From Locusta migratoria (lineage: Eukaryota > Arthropoda > Insecta > Orthoptera > Acrididae), in contig CM048750.1 of assembly GCA_026315105.1 (NCBI GenBank), positions 108,221,297-108,285,296 on the forward strand: a stretch of 64,000 bases of DNA, in the 5' to 3' direction. A model generated the notes under the pieces. It worked only from the letters and a program-made list of their open reading frames with translations. It ran no database searches and was not told the DNA's origin. The stretch's first letter is position 1. Each line of letters begins with the position of its first letter. Shown piece by piece: positions 54,436 to 64,000 of the stretch. A program made the position numbers and the translations under genes.

Positions 54436-54631
54436 AAAAATGTTCAAATGTTTGTAATTCTGCCGGACCAAACTGCGTGGGCATCAGTCCGTAGCTTACA
54501 AACTACTTAAACTAAACTAACCTAAGAACAACACACACACCCATGCCCCAGGGAGGACTCGAACCTCAACGACGAGCAACCTCGCGCTCCGCAGCGAGAC
54601 GCTTTAGCCCGCTCGGCTACTCCACCGCGGC
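54436..54631 (-). mobile_element. SINE-L copy 19, subfamily 2
   Basis: Perfect 10-bp duplication CAAAACTTTC at 54426-54435 and 54632-54641. The head on the plus strand is GCAGCGAGACGCTTTAGCCC...CACCGCGGCC, as in copy 7. Confidence 0.93.
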
Positions 54632-54972
54632 CAAAACTTTCTCATACAACTTTTTGATGTGTTTACATAGTGCATTTGTAACGCTCTTTGTTACTTTTTT
54701 ATTTGTAAGAATGCCCTTGCATAACATTATTTTTAAAATAGGATATTTATGATACTAGGTCTTTTAAGGAACATTCATCTTTCATAAGAAGCCTACTGTA
54801 TATATCAGAAATGTGCATTTACAGGGTGTCTCACAAAAGATGCCTGCTAGGCGTCCGCGGATCACGCGGTACGGCTCCCGGCGCGTCTGTAAAATACTAA
54901 TAGAATCAAATTTGTGTCACAAATGTACCAAGTATTTCTTCGATTCGTGTTTTGGATATTTTCTAAAGCTTC

Positions 54973-55166
54973 GCCGGCCGCGGTGGCCGGGGGGACTGAG
55001 GCGCTCCAGTCACGGTCTGCACGGCCACTACGGTCTGGGGTTCGAATCCCCTCTCGGGCATGGATATTTGTGCCGTCCTTAGATTAGCTAGTTCATAAGT
55101 AGTTTGTAAGTTTAGAGGCTGATGACCCCGTAGTTAACTCCCACAAGCTATACAAACATTTGAACA
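54973..55166 (+). mobile_element. SINE-L copy 20
   Basis: Perfect 14-bp duplication TTTTCTAAAGCTTC at 54959-54972 and 55167-55180. Full length. Confidence 0.95.
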
Positions 55167-55180
55167 TTTTCTAAAGCTTC

Positions 55181-57510
55181 CCGTAGTGATTCAGCCTTAC
55201 AGACACTAATTTTTTATCCGAACAGTAAATGCTTCCCTTGGTTTACCGTTCTCCAACCACGTTACAGAACTTCGCTTCCTCTGTTACTTGGTTTACGTTG
55301 TATCTGACCGCGGACAGTCCAGCGCAGAGCAGGGCTGTGAGGTCTCACTCATTCTGCAGCTATCTCTCTCGCTCCGTTGCCGACAGTAGCGATACTCCGG
55401 CCGCGGGGCGCGGGCGCGCCCGCCTGGCGGAAAAGTTGGCCATGCCTGTCATACACAATAATACACATGAGGAACTAATTTATTCAGATATTACAATTTT
55501 AGAACACAAACGGTGTGAGATTTAAGTAACAGGCACGTCACGCAGCAAATTGCTGTTCGGTCAATATTTAACACAGAATAAGCAAGCAGAACGTTCCACT
55601 GATAATAGGTTAATGATTCTGCAAAACGCAACAAAGGGAACACTACTGAATACCATCGAACGGATGGAAATTTTTGCACTTTAAAAGAAAATCACTCATT
55701 GCTGAATGAACAACTTGATTTTAAAGAAAAATATTTTTCCGACTTCCTCGAACGCCTCTTGCGGAAGAATACTGACCATAATTACGTTATTTACTCTTAT
55801 AAACTTTCCAAATTTTGAATGCTTGTATAAGTGTCTAAAAATTAATAAAATTTTCTGTCAGTGGATGGTCTCGCAATTTCGATGAATATACTCAGCAAGT
55901 TATTAAACGTAGTGTTTGTTATCCAACCAGATTTACAGAACTAATTTTCAGATCCGTTATAAGATCCATCCAAGAGAGGCTCATTCATTCTGTTTATTTG
56001 TCCAAATGTAAAACATAGTGGAATGAAGCGACCAGTGGCACAGTAAATAGATATCACAGTAGTAAACCAACCGTTTTCTGCAGTTGACACGACTGCTACC
56101 GGAGCTTGTCATTTGCCTTTTATAGAAATTACTGGAGGAAGCCGGGAGGCACTGGACACTAGTATCGTCCATGTTATACGTCATCTTGCCTCACCCGAAA
56201 CCGATTTTGAGAAAAACAGTCTATAAATTATCACAGAAGCGTTCAACATGATTTCTATTACGAGGAGAACAATGTGCTAGAGCTGTGGGTTTATGTGTAA
56301 TGTTAGATGTGGATGTCTTGCCATTAAGCCTTAGAACAATGGTCGACCAGCCTCTCCACATGGGAAAGGATGCGGAACTTTATTTTGTGTCGCCAATCTA
56401 TCAGCTATTGCCTTGAAGCTACTCTTTGTTAAGGCATAAAGTAATGTATTGCGTTCGATTGCGAGATAACAGAGCTTCTGCTACAGTTGTTTGGAAAAAA
56501 ACTGGTTGAAATCGTCCTAAACTTACTGACGCGTCACGTTTTTAGATGTGGCGATGCAAAGTTTCAGTCGGAATTCCACATCCTTTTCTAAACTGCAGTT
56601 ATTGCTGTGATTTTTTCTTCATCCATCGCCTTCTGGACTGTTTCCTCAGTGCAAGACCCTCTAGTAGTCATACGTTTGCATAAAAATACCACCAAGAGAA
56701 AAAACGATACCGCTATTAATCGAAAAAATTATAAATCATCAAAATAGTACCATGAAGGCATGCCCTTAAATAAAAATTAGCCTATGACAAATGATACAGT
56801 ACTAAAAAACCATTAACCATTTTCCATGTCTAAATACTAATTCATACAACCTATAATTTGGAAACATCTATCGTACTAAGAAAATTATAATAAAACTTAC
56901 CTTTTACTTCCAACATCGTCGCAATAAACTACAAGTTTCTTAAGAATCCGCCGAAAATCAGTTTTACCGCACGTATACTTCACTGGTTGGCCCAATCCCG
57001 ATTAAAATCCGTTCGTAGATTCAAATGGTTTCCTTTTGGCGTGTTCGTCACGACTGCGTGTCAAGTCACATGGTTCGGATTTATCTGTAACTTTCGTTTT
57101 GCTTGCTTCTTCCATCTCGCTACCCCCCCCCCTCCTCCCTTTCATTTCGCAAGGCCGTTTCGAAGCTTCGTACGTTGGTTGTGGAGTGCGATTGCGTCTC
57201 GGTGTTAAGTACACAGGGATGACAACTTGCAACAAGGTGTATAATACTGCACAGTGTTAACATTATTATGTCTACTCTCTGTTTTTTTGTAAATATCGAA
57301 TTTGCAGCAATCAATAGCGAATATTAATTTGTTATTGCGTATCTAGATGCTTCATATTAGACGAAACTAAACACAAACGCACACACATACCAGTTCCACG
57401 ACCACCACCAAGCCGGAATTGCATGAAGAATATATGTCTGACGACCGAGGCTGTCATATAAAGAGAGACTTTCATTGTTTCTTTACGTGCTTTATATATT
57501 TTAAACCGCA
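55181..57510. other. Unassigned DNA with a GC-rich spot at 55390-55445
   Basis: Only 55390-55445 (GGCCGCGGGGCGCGGGCGCG) is CpG-rich. 55680-57000 is AT-rich without any repeat end or coding block I can name. Frames at 56987-57314 run over a C run at 57124-57132. Confidence 0.4.
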
Positions 57511-57518
57511 TTCTTAAA

Positions 57519-57559
57519 GCATTGATAGTGGTCACACAGTGACCGAAATCTAGATATGC
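57519..57559 (+). ncRNA. Hammerhead-like motif
   Basis: GCA (stem I), TTGATAG (box, degenerate), T, GGTCAC/GTGACC perfect 6-bp stem II with ACA loop, GAAA, the palindrome ATCTAGAT, A17, and TGC pairing with GCA. The box has lost G8/A9 order, so cleavage is unlikely. Confidence 0.35.
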
Positions 57560-57819
57560 AATTACAAATGAATATTTGCAACTGTTACTGCATACCGTTC
57601 ACATATTATAATAGGCACCAAGAACGGTGATCCAATACGCAATAAAACTTGATGATAGTACAGAATATCGTGTGATATTTACTTGTATATTGCAGAACTG
57701 TTTTTCTATGTTTGTATGATCTTAGGTCGCCATAAGTTAATGCTAGATCGACCGACAATTGGAACCAGAGATTATATGCGGGGACGTGGATACTGTTGGT
57801 CCCGTGTGAGCAGCGTTGC

Positions 57820-58095
57820 TACTGTAGAAATGGGGCCTGTTTCTTTGGTACGTCTGCGGACGCCAATTGGCCGTGGCAAGTTGCGCTGGCAGAGCGGGCC
57901 GGCACGGCGCCAGGCTGTGGAACTCTATGCCGCCTGGGCTTATCTCTGCCGTGGTTTGGCTGCAGTTCCGCAACGAGTGGGCGGAAAAACGAACGGAATA
58001 TATTGCCAGCGGGAACGGGCTCCGCGGTTTTCTCAAGTGGGGCACAATCTCAGCAGCGCCGGGAGTCGAGGTGGCGGCTTTGCCCATTAGCTAAG
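57820..58095. promoter_or_regulatory. CpG-rich island
   Basis: GC-rich with GCCAATTGGCC (57859), GCTTATCTCTGCCG (GATA-like, 57938) and CGGTTTTC. Five frames of 75-135 codons overlap in all directions, a sign of base composition rather than coding. 57560-57819 shows nothing. Confidence 0.3.
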
Positions 58096-58329
58096 TAGTT
58101 CCATGTTCACCAACAACCGTTTCGTCCATCGACCGATACACTTCTTGGTGAGAGACGCAAATGTATCTAAAACTCAGAAGACGGACCCCCAGGCTACTTC
58201 CATCATTACGATGTATGACAGCCAAGGTAGGCAATGTCCTTCATGCCATGCTGGCACTGTGGTGGTAGTTGTGATGGTGGTGGTGTTGTGTATTCGTGTT
58301 TCGTTTCATCTAATATCTCTATAAGACGC

Positions 58330-58842
58330 ATGTATTGTCTGTCTTTCTGTTCTCTTATAACTGGAGATACAGACAACCAAATAACGTGAAATTTGGTACA
58401 CATACACAAAATTACACGGGGAAGGTTCTTAAACAGATTTCGTTCCATTTTTTGGAAAACAACCGGAAAATTTGAGAAAAGGTGAAAGTGAATTTTCAAA
58501 GTGTCCGAGTAAATCTATACCTTCGCACTGATATTGATGAAATTTTGCACAATTGACCTTCAAAACAAGAGGAAGGACAGTGTCTACATAAAATTTCGTT
58601 CAGTGCATGGTGGAGGATACTTATGGATTTCGCCAAAATCCACAGATATGCTCCGATCTTGATGAAATTTTGTACACTTGACCTTGAAAACAAGATGAAG
58701 GTTGCTGCCTACATAAAATTACGTTCAGTGCTTGGGGGAGAGTACTTAAGTTACAGACTTCGATTGCAATCTCTGTACATATAAGATGCATTTGTTGGAA
58801 AATCTTATTTTAAATCCGGGCAAAGCCGGGTACTAGCAGCTA

Positions 58843-58846
<4 letters not shown>
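58330..58846 (+). mobile_element. Helitron-like 3' part
   Basis: Two units, TTGATGAAATTTTGCACAAT (58536) and TTGATGAAATTTTGTACACT (58661), each followed by TGACCTT.AAAACAAGA.GAAGG. They are relatives of the units in 42976-44205. It ends CCGGGCAAAGCCGGGTACTA then GCAGCTAGT: an 11-nt hairpin right before the terminus, as in Helitron-like elements. Confidence 0.6.

Positions 58847-58900
<54 letters not shown>
58847..58900. repeat. (TA)n microsatellite
   Basis: A TA run directly after the Helitron-like end. Confidence 0.95.
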
Positions 58901-58904
<4 letters not shown>

Positions 58905-59111
58905 GCCGCATTTATCTGTCCAATTACTTGTCCTCTGCAACACGTGGAATAAAAAATACCATCTGAACTAGATAACTAAATCTGGTGAGTAGGGTACTCG
59001 GAGGAGTACATCGATAAAGAACATGTTCCCATATCACACCGAGAGGGTAAGCAGAGCACAGGTTTTGTCAAGTATTGGCCGATTTGTCATAACCACATCT
59101 ATATATACATA

Positions 59112-59705
59112 CACTCCTGGAAAATGAGAAAAGAACACCATGAATTCGTCAACCCAGCAAAGCAAAGCAAAATTTTATTGACGTGTTCTTCAGGATATAT
59201 AAAACACACGATCACACAGGAGGAGCCATAAGCATGTGGGCACAGTTACCAGAGACTGCGACATGGTGCGTAAGTAGAGTTAGAGAACATTGAGCTGTGA
59301 ATGGTATACTGAAACCATCATTCAACCCCCCTTTCGAAAGGACAATCCACGTGCACGTGTATCCCATGCCACCCAACGCCAGTCAGCAGGATCTCCAGAT
59401 CCTTCACTGAGAATGTTTCGGAACGGATGTAAGTCATGTTGCGCACCAAATGAAGCACCAGGTGAATATAGCAAGGCGGCCATTCCACAAGACTAAAATT
59501 TGCACTTTTAGGATCGTCTTCATGGGAGAACTAAAGCTTGTATTACTGCATAAGTTGGATATACACGGTACTTGCCTCAACACTGCTCACACTCTAGGGA
59601 CTGTATTTATAAGCATATAGCCCTGTCCTCAAGAATGTGTAAATAAAATTTCCCTCTCCTGGGTCGAAGAATTACTGGCGCTCTTTCTTTCATTTTCCAA
59701 GAATG
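59112..59705. mobile_element. Non-autonomous Tc1-derived element
   Basis: 594 bp flanked by TA (59110-59111 and 59706-59707). Terminal inverted repeats begin CACTCCTGGAAAATG on the left and CATTCTTGGAAAATG on the right strand, and remain alignable for about 45 bp (GAAAGAA, GTAATTC/GAATTCGTC, ACCCAG). No transposase text remains inside; a 68-codon frame (59290-59496) is not recognisable. Confidence 0.78.
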
Positions 59706-59886
59706 TATTTACTCTGCCAATTTCATTTAAGGGCCTGGCAGATTGTTAAACGAATTGCTGTCATAAGGTTACTCTACCGTCCTACTTTTTAACAACGCGT
59801 AGGAAACAAGCATCATGGACGTATAATTTTATTCAATTAATGCATATAATTGTAATAAAATTATTCCTCCACGATGCCATATGGAC

Positions 59887-59930
59887 ATAGCCTGATGATG
59901 GCCACAGTGCCGAAATAGGCCTATTGCTGT
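59887..59930 (+). ncRNA. Hammerhead-ribozyme-like motif upstream of Penelope fragment
   Basis: ATAGC (stem I), exact core CTGATGA, T, GGC/GCC stem II with CACAGT loop, GAAA, the 12-nt palindrome AATAGGCCTATT containing A15.1 and U16.1, and U17. GCTGT follows and pairs with ATAGC (5 bp, one wobble). This is the best-preserved member. Stem III cannot form within one molecule because the palindrome has no loop, so only a dimer or two adjacent copies would be active. It lies about 100 bp before a Penelope-like coding fragment on the same strand. Confidence 0.55.
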
Positions 59931-60029
59931 ATTTAAACGTTAAATAACATCAACCATGTAAGGCAGCATCTGGAATTGTTCGTATCAACATATTACTTTG
60001 TTTTACTGTTTCATAATTGGCTCTCTTTC

Positions 60030-60545
60030 CTCGAGATAGATGTTTACAGGAAGCCAGAAGGCAAACTAGGCCATCAGATATATAGAAAAGCTACCTTCAG
60101 GCAACTTCTCACCATCATACTACGCAAAAGTCCGTGCTTCATACACTAAGAGGGCCCACCGGATTAGCGATGAACCACACCTGAAGACCTGAAGGCAGCA
60201 TTACAAAATCTGTGGTACATCTTTGAAGAAAACCGTTATGGGAAGAGGATGATTGAGGAAACTATGGCAACTAATTATGTAAGTAAAAGGGAAGAGCAGA
60301 AGAAAGAACTAACCAAAGCCCTACTGCCATAAGTAAAAGGAGTCACCGAACAAGTGGGACGAATTCTTCGTCGAGTGGGTATCAAATCTATATGTCGCAG
60401 CAACAATAAAGTAAGAGTTGTCCTTGACTCAATGAAGGATCAAACTGATAGGATGCACATAGCCGTAGGATATGAAATCGGCTGTGAGTGCGACCAAATG
60501 TACATTTGACAAATTAGGCGGCAGATTAACACAGGGATACCTACT
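60030..60545 (+). pseudogene. Penelope-like element RT end and GIY-YIG start
   Basis: Plus strand, in order: FLDIDVYRKPEGKLGHQIYR (the FLDxxxYRKxDGxLxxxxYRKP block of Penelope RT, 60030-60090), LLTIILRKSPCFIH, ALQNLWYIFEENRYGKRMIE, REEQKKELTKALLP, VKGVTEQVGRILRRVGIKSI, KVRVVLDSMKDQTD, then VGYEIGCECDQMYI-QIRRQI (GIY-YIG beginning: VYxIPCxCGxxYIGQT). Stops at three or more points, and IP is lost in the nuclease. It is truncated near 60545. The neighbouring hammerhead-like motif fits the known location of such ribozymes in the terminal repeats of these retroelements. Confidence 0.88.
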
Positions 60546-60985
60546 GGTATTCAACTGCCACTCTGTTTATTAGCACTGGAACGCTCACAGGGGTCAAAAT
60601 GACCCTTTCCGGTGTTTAAGTAGAGCTGTATTTTTAAGAGTTATTGTGGAATTATTTCTTTTCTTGACATTAATTTATTTTGCGTTGAGTTTCATTATAT
60701 TGAGAAACAGAGCATTTCACCTAATTGATTACTACTCTCTTCCAGTTTTATCTTTAACGCCCGGAGGGATCATATTGAACCCTTCTCATAAAACTATAAT
60801 TTTGTTTATTGTTACTCCAGCATTCATCTCGTTCATTCTGAAGTGTGGTCGACTTTATGTTGTGATGTAATAATTTACTTTCGTTCATATTATTGCGACA
60901 TGAAATGACAAAAATGGAATCTGTTCTACATTGCTGGTCATTCCCTTGTAAGTATTACTCTTTCAAAGATGAGGGAAAATGAAAT
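60546..60985. other. No recognised feature
   Basis: AT-rich; the 74-codon frame at 60646-60870 is hydrophobic by composition and has no motif. Confidence 0.4.
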
Positions 60986-60989
60986 GGCA

Positions 60990-61165
60990 AACTGTTCAAA
61001 TGTTCATAAAGTTTATTGGACTCAACTGCGGCGTCATTAGTCCCCAATCTTAAAAACTACATATGATCTACCTTATACTAAATACAGCACAAACATCCGT
61101 GCCTGAGGAGGGATTCGAACTCCCGACGAGGAACGGCCTCGCGCTTCGCAACATAGCTCTTAGCA
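60990..61165 (-). mobile_element. SINE-L copy 21, subfamily 2, truncated head
   Basis: Tail GTTCAAATGTTCATAAAGTT and body GACTCAACTGCGGCGTCATT are readable. Box B GGATTCGAACTCCCGAC is present. The head ends early near 61165. Confidence 0.78.
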
Positions 61166-62410
61166 TTATCGACGTTCATATTTGTGGGGTAACGCACATA
61201 TATGTATGCGAACCGTTCCCTGACACAGCATTCCAACTATTTATGCCCCAAACCACGCGTTTTGAGGAGCACATTTACGTTCACGCCATATTCAGATGTA
61301 TACATTCGCTAGCTAAACACGGACGCCTTTCGCTTTGCTTAGGTCTGATATTAAATGAATCGGACGTAAATGAAAGAATCCTTGAAAAAATACAGACTTA
61401 CCGAAAATATAAATAATAAATACCCTTTCGAGCGTTTCTCGATACGTGGAATTAGAGGAAACAGAAAAAAAAAACAATTTGTGAAATAATGCCAAAACCC
61501 GTGGATTTATTCTTTTGTTTCTCTTTCCGCATAAAGAAAAATGCAAGATGGGTTACAGAGTCCGGGAATCCAAAGTACAGAGTCCTTCAGAAAGTAATCG
61601 TTTTATAAGTTCTGTCCATCTGTTCCTCAATCTTCTCTCTTCATCTATCTCCTCCTTCATATAATTAAAACTGAGGAACTTACTTCAAACTTTGGGGTGG
61701 TTGTTGTTTCGATGTTGATATCAGAGACCGGTTTGTTTTATACAAGCTTCTTTATTCGGGATAAGGGCGAAAGTCACATCTTTATGAACCTGCCTACTGT
61801 ATTCGTCTCTTGGTCTCTATCTACGACTTGCTTTTTCTGCTCCCACCCCGCCCCACACCCTCCCAACCACTCTGCATTTCCTTCCAATACTAAATTGACG
61901 ACACCGTGATGCCACAGAATCCCCTTTTTTTAAAGTAAATTTCTCTTCTCTCCAATTCTTTTCAGACTACAGAAAATGCCTGCAGGAATATGACTTACAA
62001 AACGATCTCTTCTTTTACTCAGGATATGCCAGAAATTCCTTTTCTCTTCAGTTCTTCTAGTACATCAAACAAATGCCTTCATAAAGAGTTCCTGACACTT
62101 AAATTAATATTCGACATCTTTTTTCCTTCAGAAATGCTTTTCTTTCCTTTGCCGCTCCGCATTTTACATCTGCACTCTCAAGATTGCAAGTTATTTTAGT
62201 GTCCAACTACCAAAAGTCATTTACGACGTTTATTGTCTCGTTTCCTAATGTAATACCCTCTGCGTCCCCTGATTTAACACCACTGAATTCCATTACTCTT
62301 ATTATTACTGTTAATGCTAATCTTACCAACTCCTTACAATGTGGCACGTTATGAAGTAATCTCAGGATACGACTTACACAAAACAACTTCAACTTTGCTT
62401 TGGATCATTT
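61166..62410. other. Unassigned, pyrimidine-rich on the plus strand
   Basis: 61560-62340 is TC-rich with many TTTTCTTT tracts. On the minus strand it reads lysine/glutamate-rich without a firm motif. It may be old LINE sequence, but I cannot support that. Confidence 0.3.
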
Positions 62411-62411
62411 C

Positions 62412-63262
62412 ACCCTACATCTACATTTTTCTCTGCAATTCACATTTAAGTGCATGGCAGAGGGTTCACCGAACAGCTGTTATATCTGTACCGTTGCATT
62501 CTCTAATAGCACACGAGAATAATGAACACCTACAATAGGTTTATATCCTTACATCGTTATTGTTATGATCATGTCTCCTTCTGTAAGAGGGTGAAAAAAG
62601 TTTTGCATTGAGAGGAGAAATTAACACTTTTCACATTTTCCATCACAATTCTTGCATCTTTCTGTGACACTGTACACTATATCACAGCCCTTCACTGAAC
62701 TCTTTCCATGTACTCCGTCAGTCCCAACTAGTGAGGATCCCGTAATGTGCAGCAATACTCCAAAGTAAGACGGAAAACTACAGTGAAAGTGTTATCTTTA
62801 GTAGAACTGTTGCATCTTCAGAGAGTTCTGCCGCCGGCCGCTGTGGCCGAGGGGACTGAAGCGCTTCAGTCACGGTCTACACGTCCACTACGGTCGGGGG
62901 TTCGAATCCCCACTCGGGCATGGATATTTGTGCCGTCCTTAGTCTTAGTTCATAAGTAGTTTGTAATTTTAGGGACTGATGATCCCATAGTTAAGTCCCA
63001 TAGACTATACAAACATTTGATTTTTAGAGTTGCCAATGAAACTTTTCCTTTGGTTCACCTTCTCTTCGTTATATTCTGTGTATTCTCTCCAATTAAAGTT
63101 GCTCGTAAGTGTAATTCTGAGGTATTTAGTTGAACTTATAGCCTGTAAATGTGACTGATTAATCGTGTAAATGAAGTTTAACGGATTTCTTTTAGTGTTT
63201 ATATCTATATTTATGACTTCACAATTTTCGTTATTTAGTGTCACTGCCAATTTTAACATCGT
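62412..63262 (-). pseudogene. LINE C-terminus and 3' end, split by SINE
   Basis: The 3' end at the left is CATCTACATTTTTCTCTGCA, then TTAAGTGCATGGCAGAGGGT. The coding part at the right (63259-63005) has the KLAVTLNNENCEVINI block, NPLNFIYTI, STKYLRITLTSNFNWREYTE, equivalent to the KTE...YLG...LxWxxH region after the RT core. SINE-L copy 22 sits between TGCC and GCCAATGAAAC. The reading resumes across it. Confidence 0.8.
62833..63020 (+). mobile_element. SINE-L copy 22
   Basis: Full head (CCGGCCGCTGTGGCCGAGGG) and body, ending TACAAACATTTGATTTTT. Flanks AGAGTTCTGCC and AGAGTTGCC suggest an imperfect duplication. It is inserted in the LINE above. Confidence 0.9.
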
Positions 63263-63429
63263 TCAGTTGTCGTATCTATTATTTTACAGCTTCTTCTTTG
63301 CGTCTTACCCTTTTTTTCCCCCGAAACCACCTGTTTCTTAAAGCAAACAAAACAAAACACGGTTCAAATCGATGAAAGTTTTACTGAAATCTAGTGAGAC
63401 TAACACACAGTATTTGAAACATCAGGGTT

Positions 63430-63592
63430 CTAATTTTTGGGAACTATAGTACCGAACTGCTCAAGTCATTGGGACTTTTCTTAAAGTAACAACGTATTGT
63501 AAAGACAACATACACACCGTGCCTGAAAGGGGGGGGATTCGAATCTCTAACGGGAGCGGCCGAGGAGAGCTCGGCCATTCCGCGCGGCACAT
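63430..63592 (-). mobile_element. tRNA-headed SINE relic related to SINE-L
   Basis: Body GAACTGCTCAAGTCATTGGG is a weak match. Box B GGATTCGAATCTC follows a G run (63528-63536). Head on the minus strand: CCGCGCGGAATGGCCGAGCT. Confidence 0.65.
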
Positions 63593-63771
63593 CAGTTTTC
63601 TGAAATATGTGTACAATAAACAGCAAAATTAGAATAAGAGGATATACACGAAAAAATTAAAAGGAATGGCTATGCCTTATGTAGATTTCGCAAAACCGTG
63701 TAATATAAAATAATTTGTAGCAACAAGGAACAGTTCCAAGTTTAATATAATACAATGAAGACTTTCACGAC

Positions 63772-64000
63772 CGGATCTACATCTACATGGTATACTCTGG
63801 AAATCACATTTAAGTGCCTGGCAGAGGGTTCATCTAACCACCGTTATACTATTTTATCTCCCATTCCATTCTCGAATAGCGCGCGGGAAAAATGAACACC
63901 TGAATCTCTCCGTTCGGGCTCTGATTTCTCGTATTTTATTCTGATGATCATTTTTACCTATGTAAGCAGGAGTCAACTATATATTTACGCGTTCGGAGGA
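63772..64000 (-). mobile_element. LINE 3' end, running off the window
   Basis: GATCTACATCTACATGGTAT, then TTAAGTGCCTGGCAGAGGGT and GCGCGGGAAAAATGAACACC. It matches 62412-62530 in order, so both belong to one LINE family. The sequence continues past 64000. Confidence 0.85.

Noticed and set aside
55990..56215. Hammerhead-like motif at CCCGAAACCGAT
   Set aside because: No box, no stem II and no palindrome after GAAA.
57683..58098. Five overlapping frames of 75-135 codons
   Set aside because: All lie in the CpG-rich island and overlap on both strands. GC-rich DNA lacks stop codons, and none has a motif.

Overview
This window is non-coding, repeat-saturated nuclear DNA from an insect, most likely an orthopteran of the locust/grasshopper kind. 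The evidence is the AT-rich sequence with long TA, AC, GT and T runs, the absence of any intact host reading frame, and several repeat families I associate with Schistocerca-type genomes. That attribution is from memory and was not searched. No bacterial, phage, organellar or rRNA feature is present, and I found no host protein-coding gene I could support.

Layout. 1-850: reverse transcriptase remnant of a LINE (minus). 1.2-5.5 kb: a tRNA-Ile-like gene relic, two tRNA-Leu-headed SINEs (called SINE-L here), a foldback element with a tRNA-like centre, a hammerhead-like motif and a 171-bp tandem repeat. 5.6-7.4 kb: a pogo-like DNA transposon with paired internal terminal motifs. 7.4-8.2 kb: a foldback element containing a second SINE type. 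8.6-12.3 kb: SINEs of four families. 12.3-16 kb: AT-rich, nearly featureless. 16-17.6 kb: a foldback element, then a mariner-superfamily remnant hit by two SINEs. 17.9-18.5 kb: CpG-rich island with a TATA-like box. 18.8-19.9 kb: inverted pair of tRNA-like units and a LINE 3' end. 23.5-28.7 kb: a long decayed LINE, split by a 1324-bp Tc1/mariner-superfamily element, followed by the 5' part of another LINE. 30-34.3 kb: candidate enhancer, mariner remnant, SINEs and a tRNA foldback. 35-41.3 kb: LINE, Tc1 and Penelope-like remnants, several hit by SINEs. 42.9-44.2 kb: Helitron-like array. 44.2-47.5 kb: a dispersed repeat in three copies, one cut by a solo LTR and one by a LINE. 47.5-54.1 kb: CpG islands, three near-perfect palindromes, a deleted Tc1 element and a second solo LTR. 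54.4-64 kb: SINEs, hammerhead-like motifs, a Helitron-like end, a Tc1-derived non-autonomous element, a Penelope-like fragment and LINE 3' ends.

The sequence works as layered mobile DNA rather than as a pathway. LINEs supply 3' ends and reverse transcriptase, SINE-L copies (about 22) with short target duplications cut into older elements, and DNA transposons survive as deleted relics. The most interesting recurring signal is a compact RNA-like motif found at about ten loci on both strands. It has a flanking stem, a CTGANGA-like box, a hairpin, GAAA and then a self-complementary block, and so resembles a dimer-forming hammerhead ribozyme. It is often present twice inside palindromic foldback elements, and once it lies about 100 bp upstream of a Penelope-like coding fragment.
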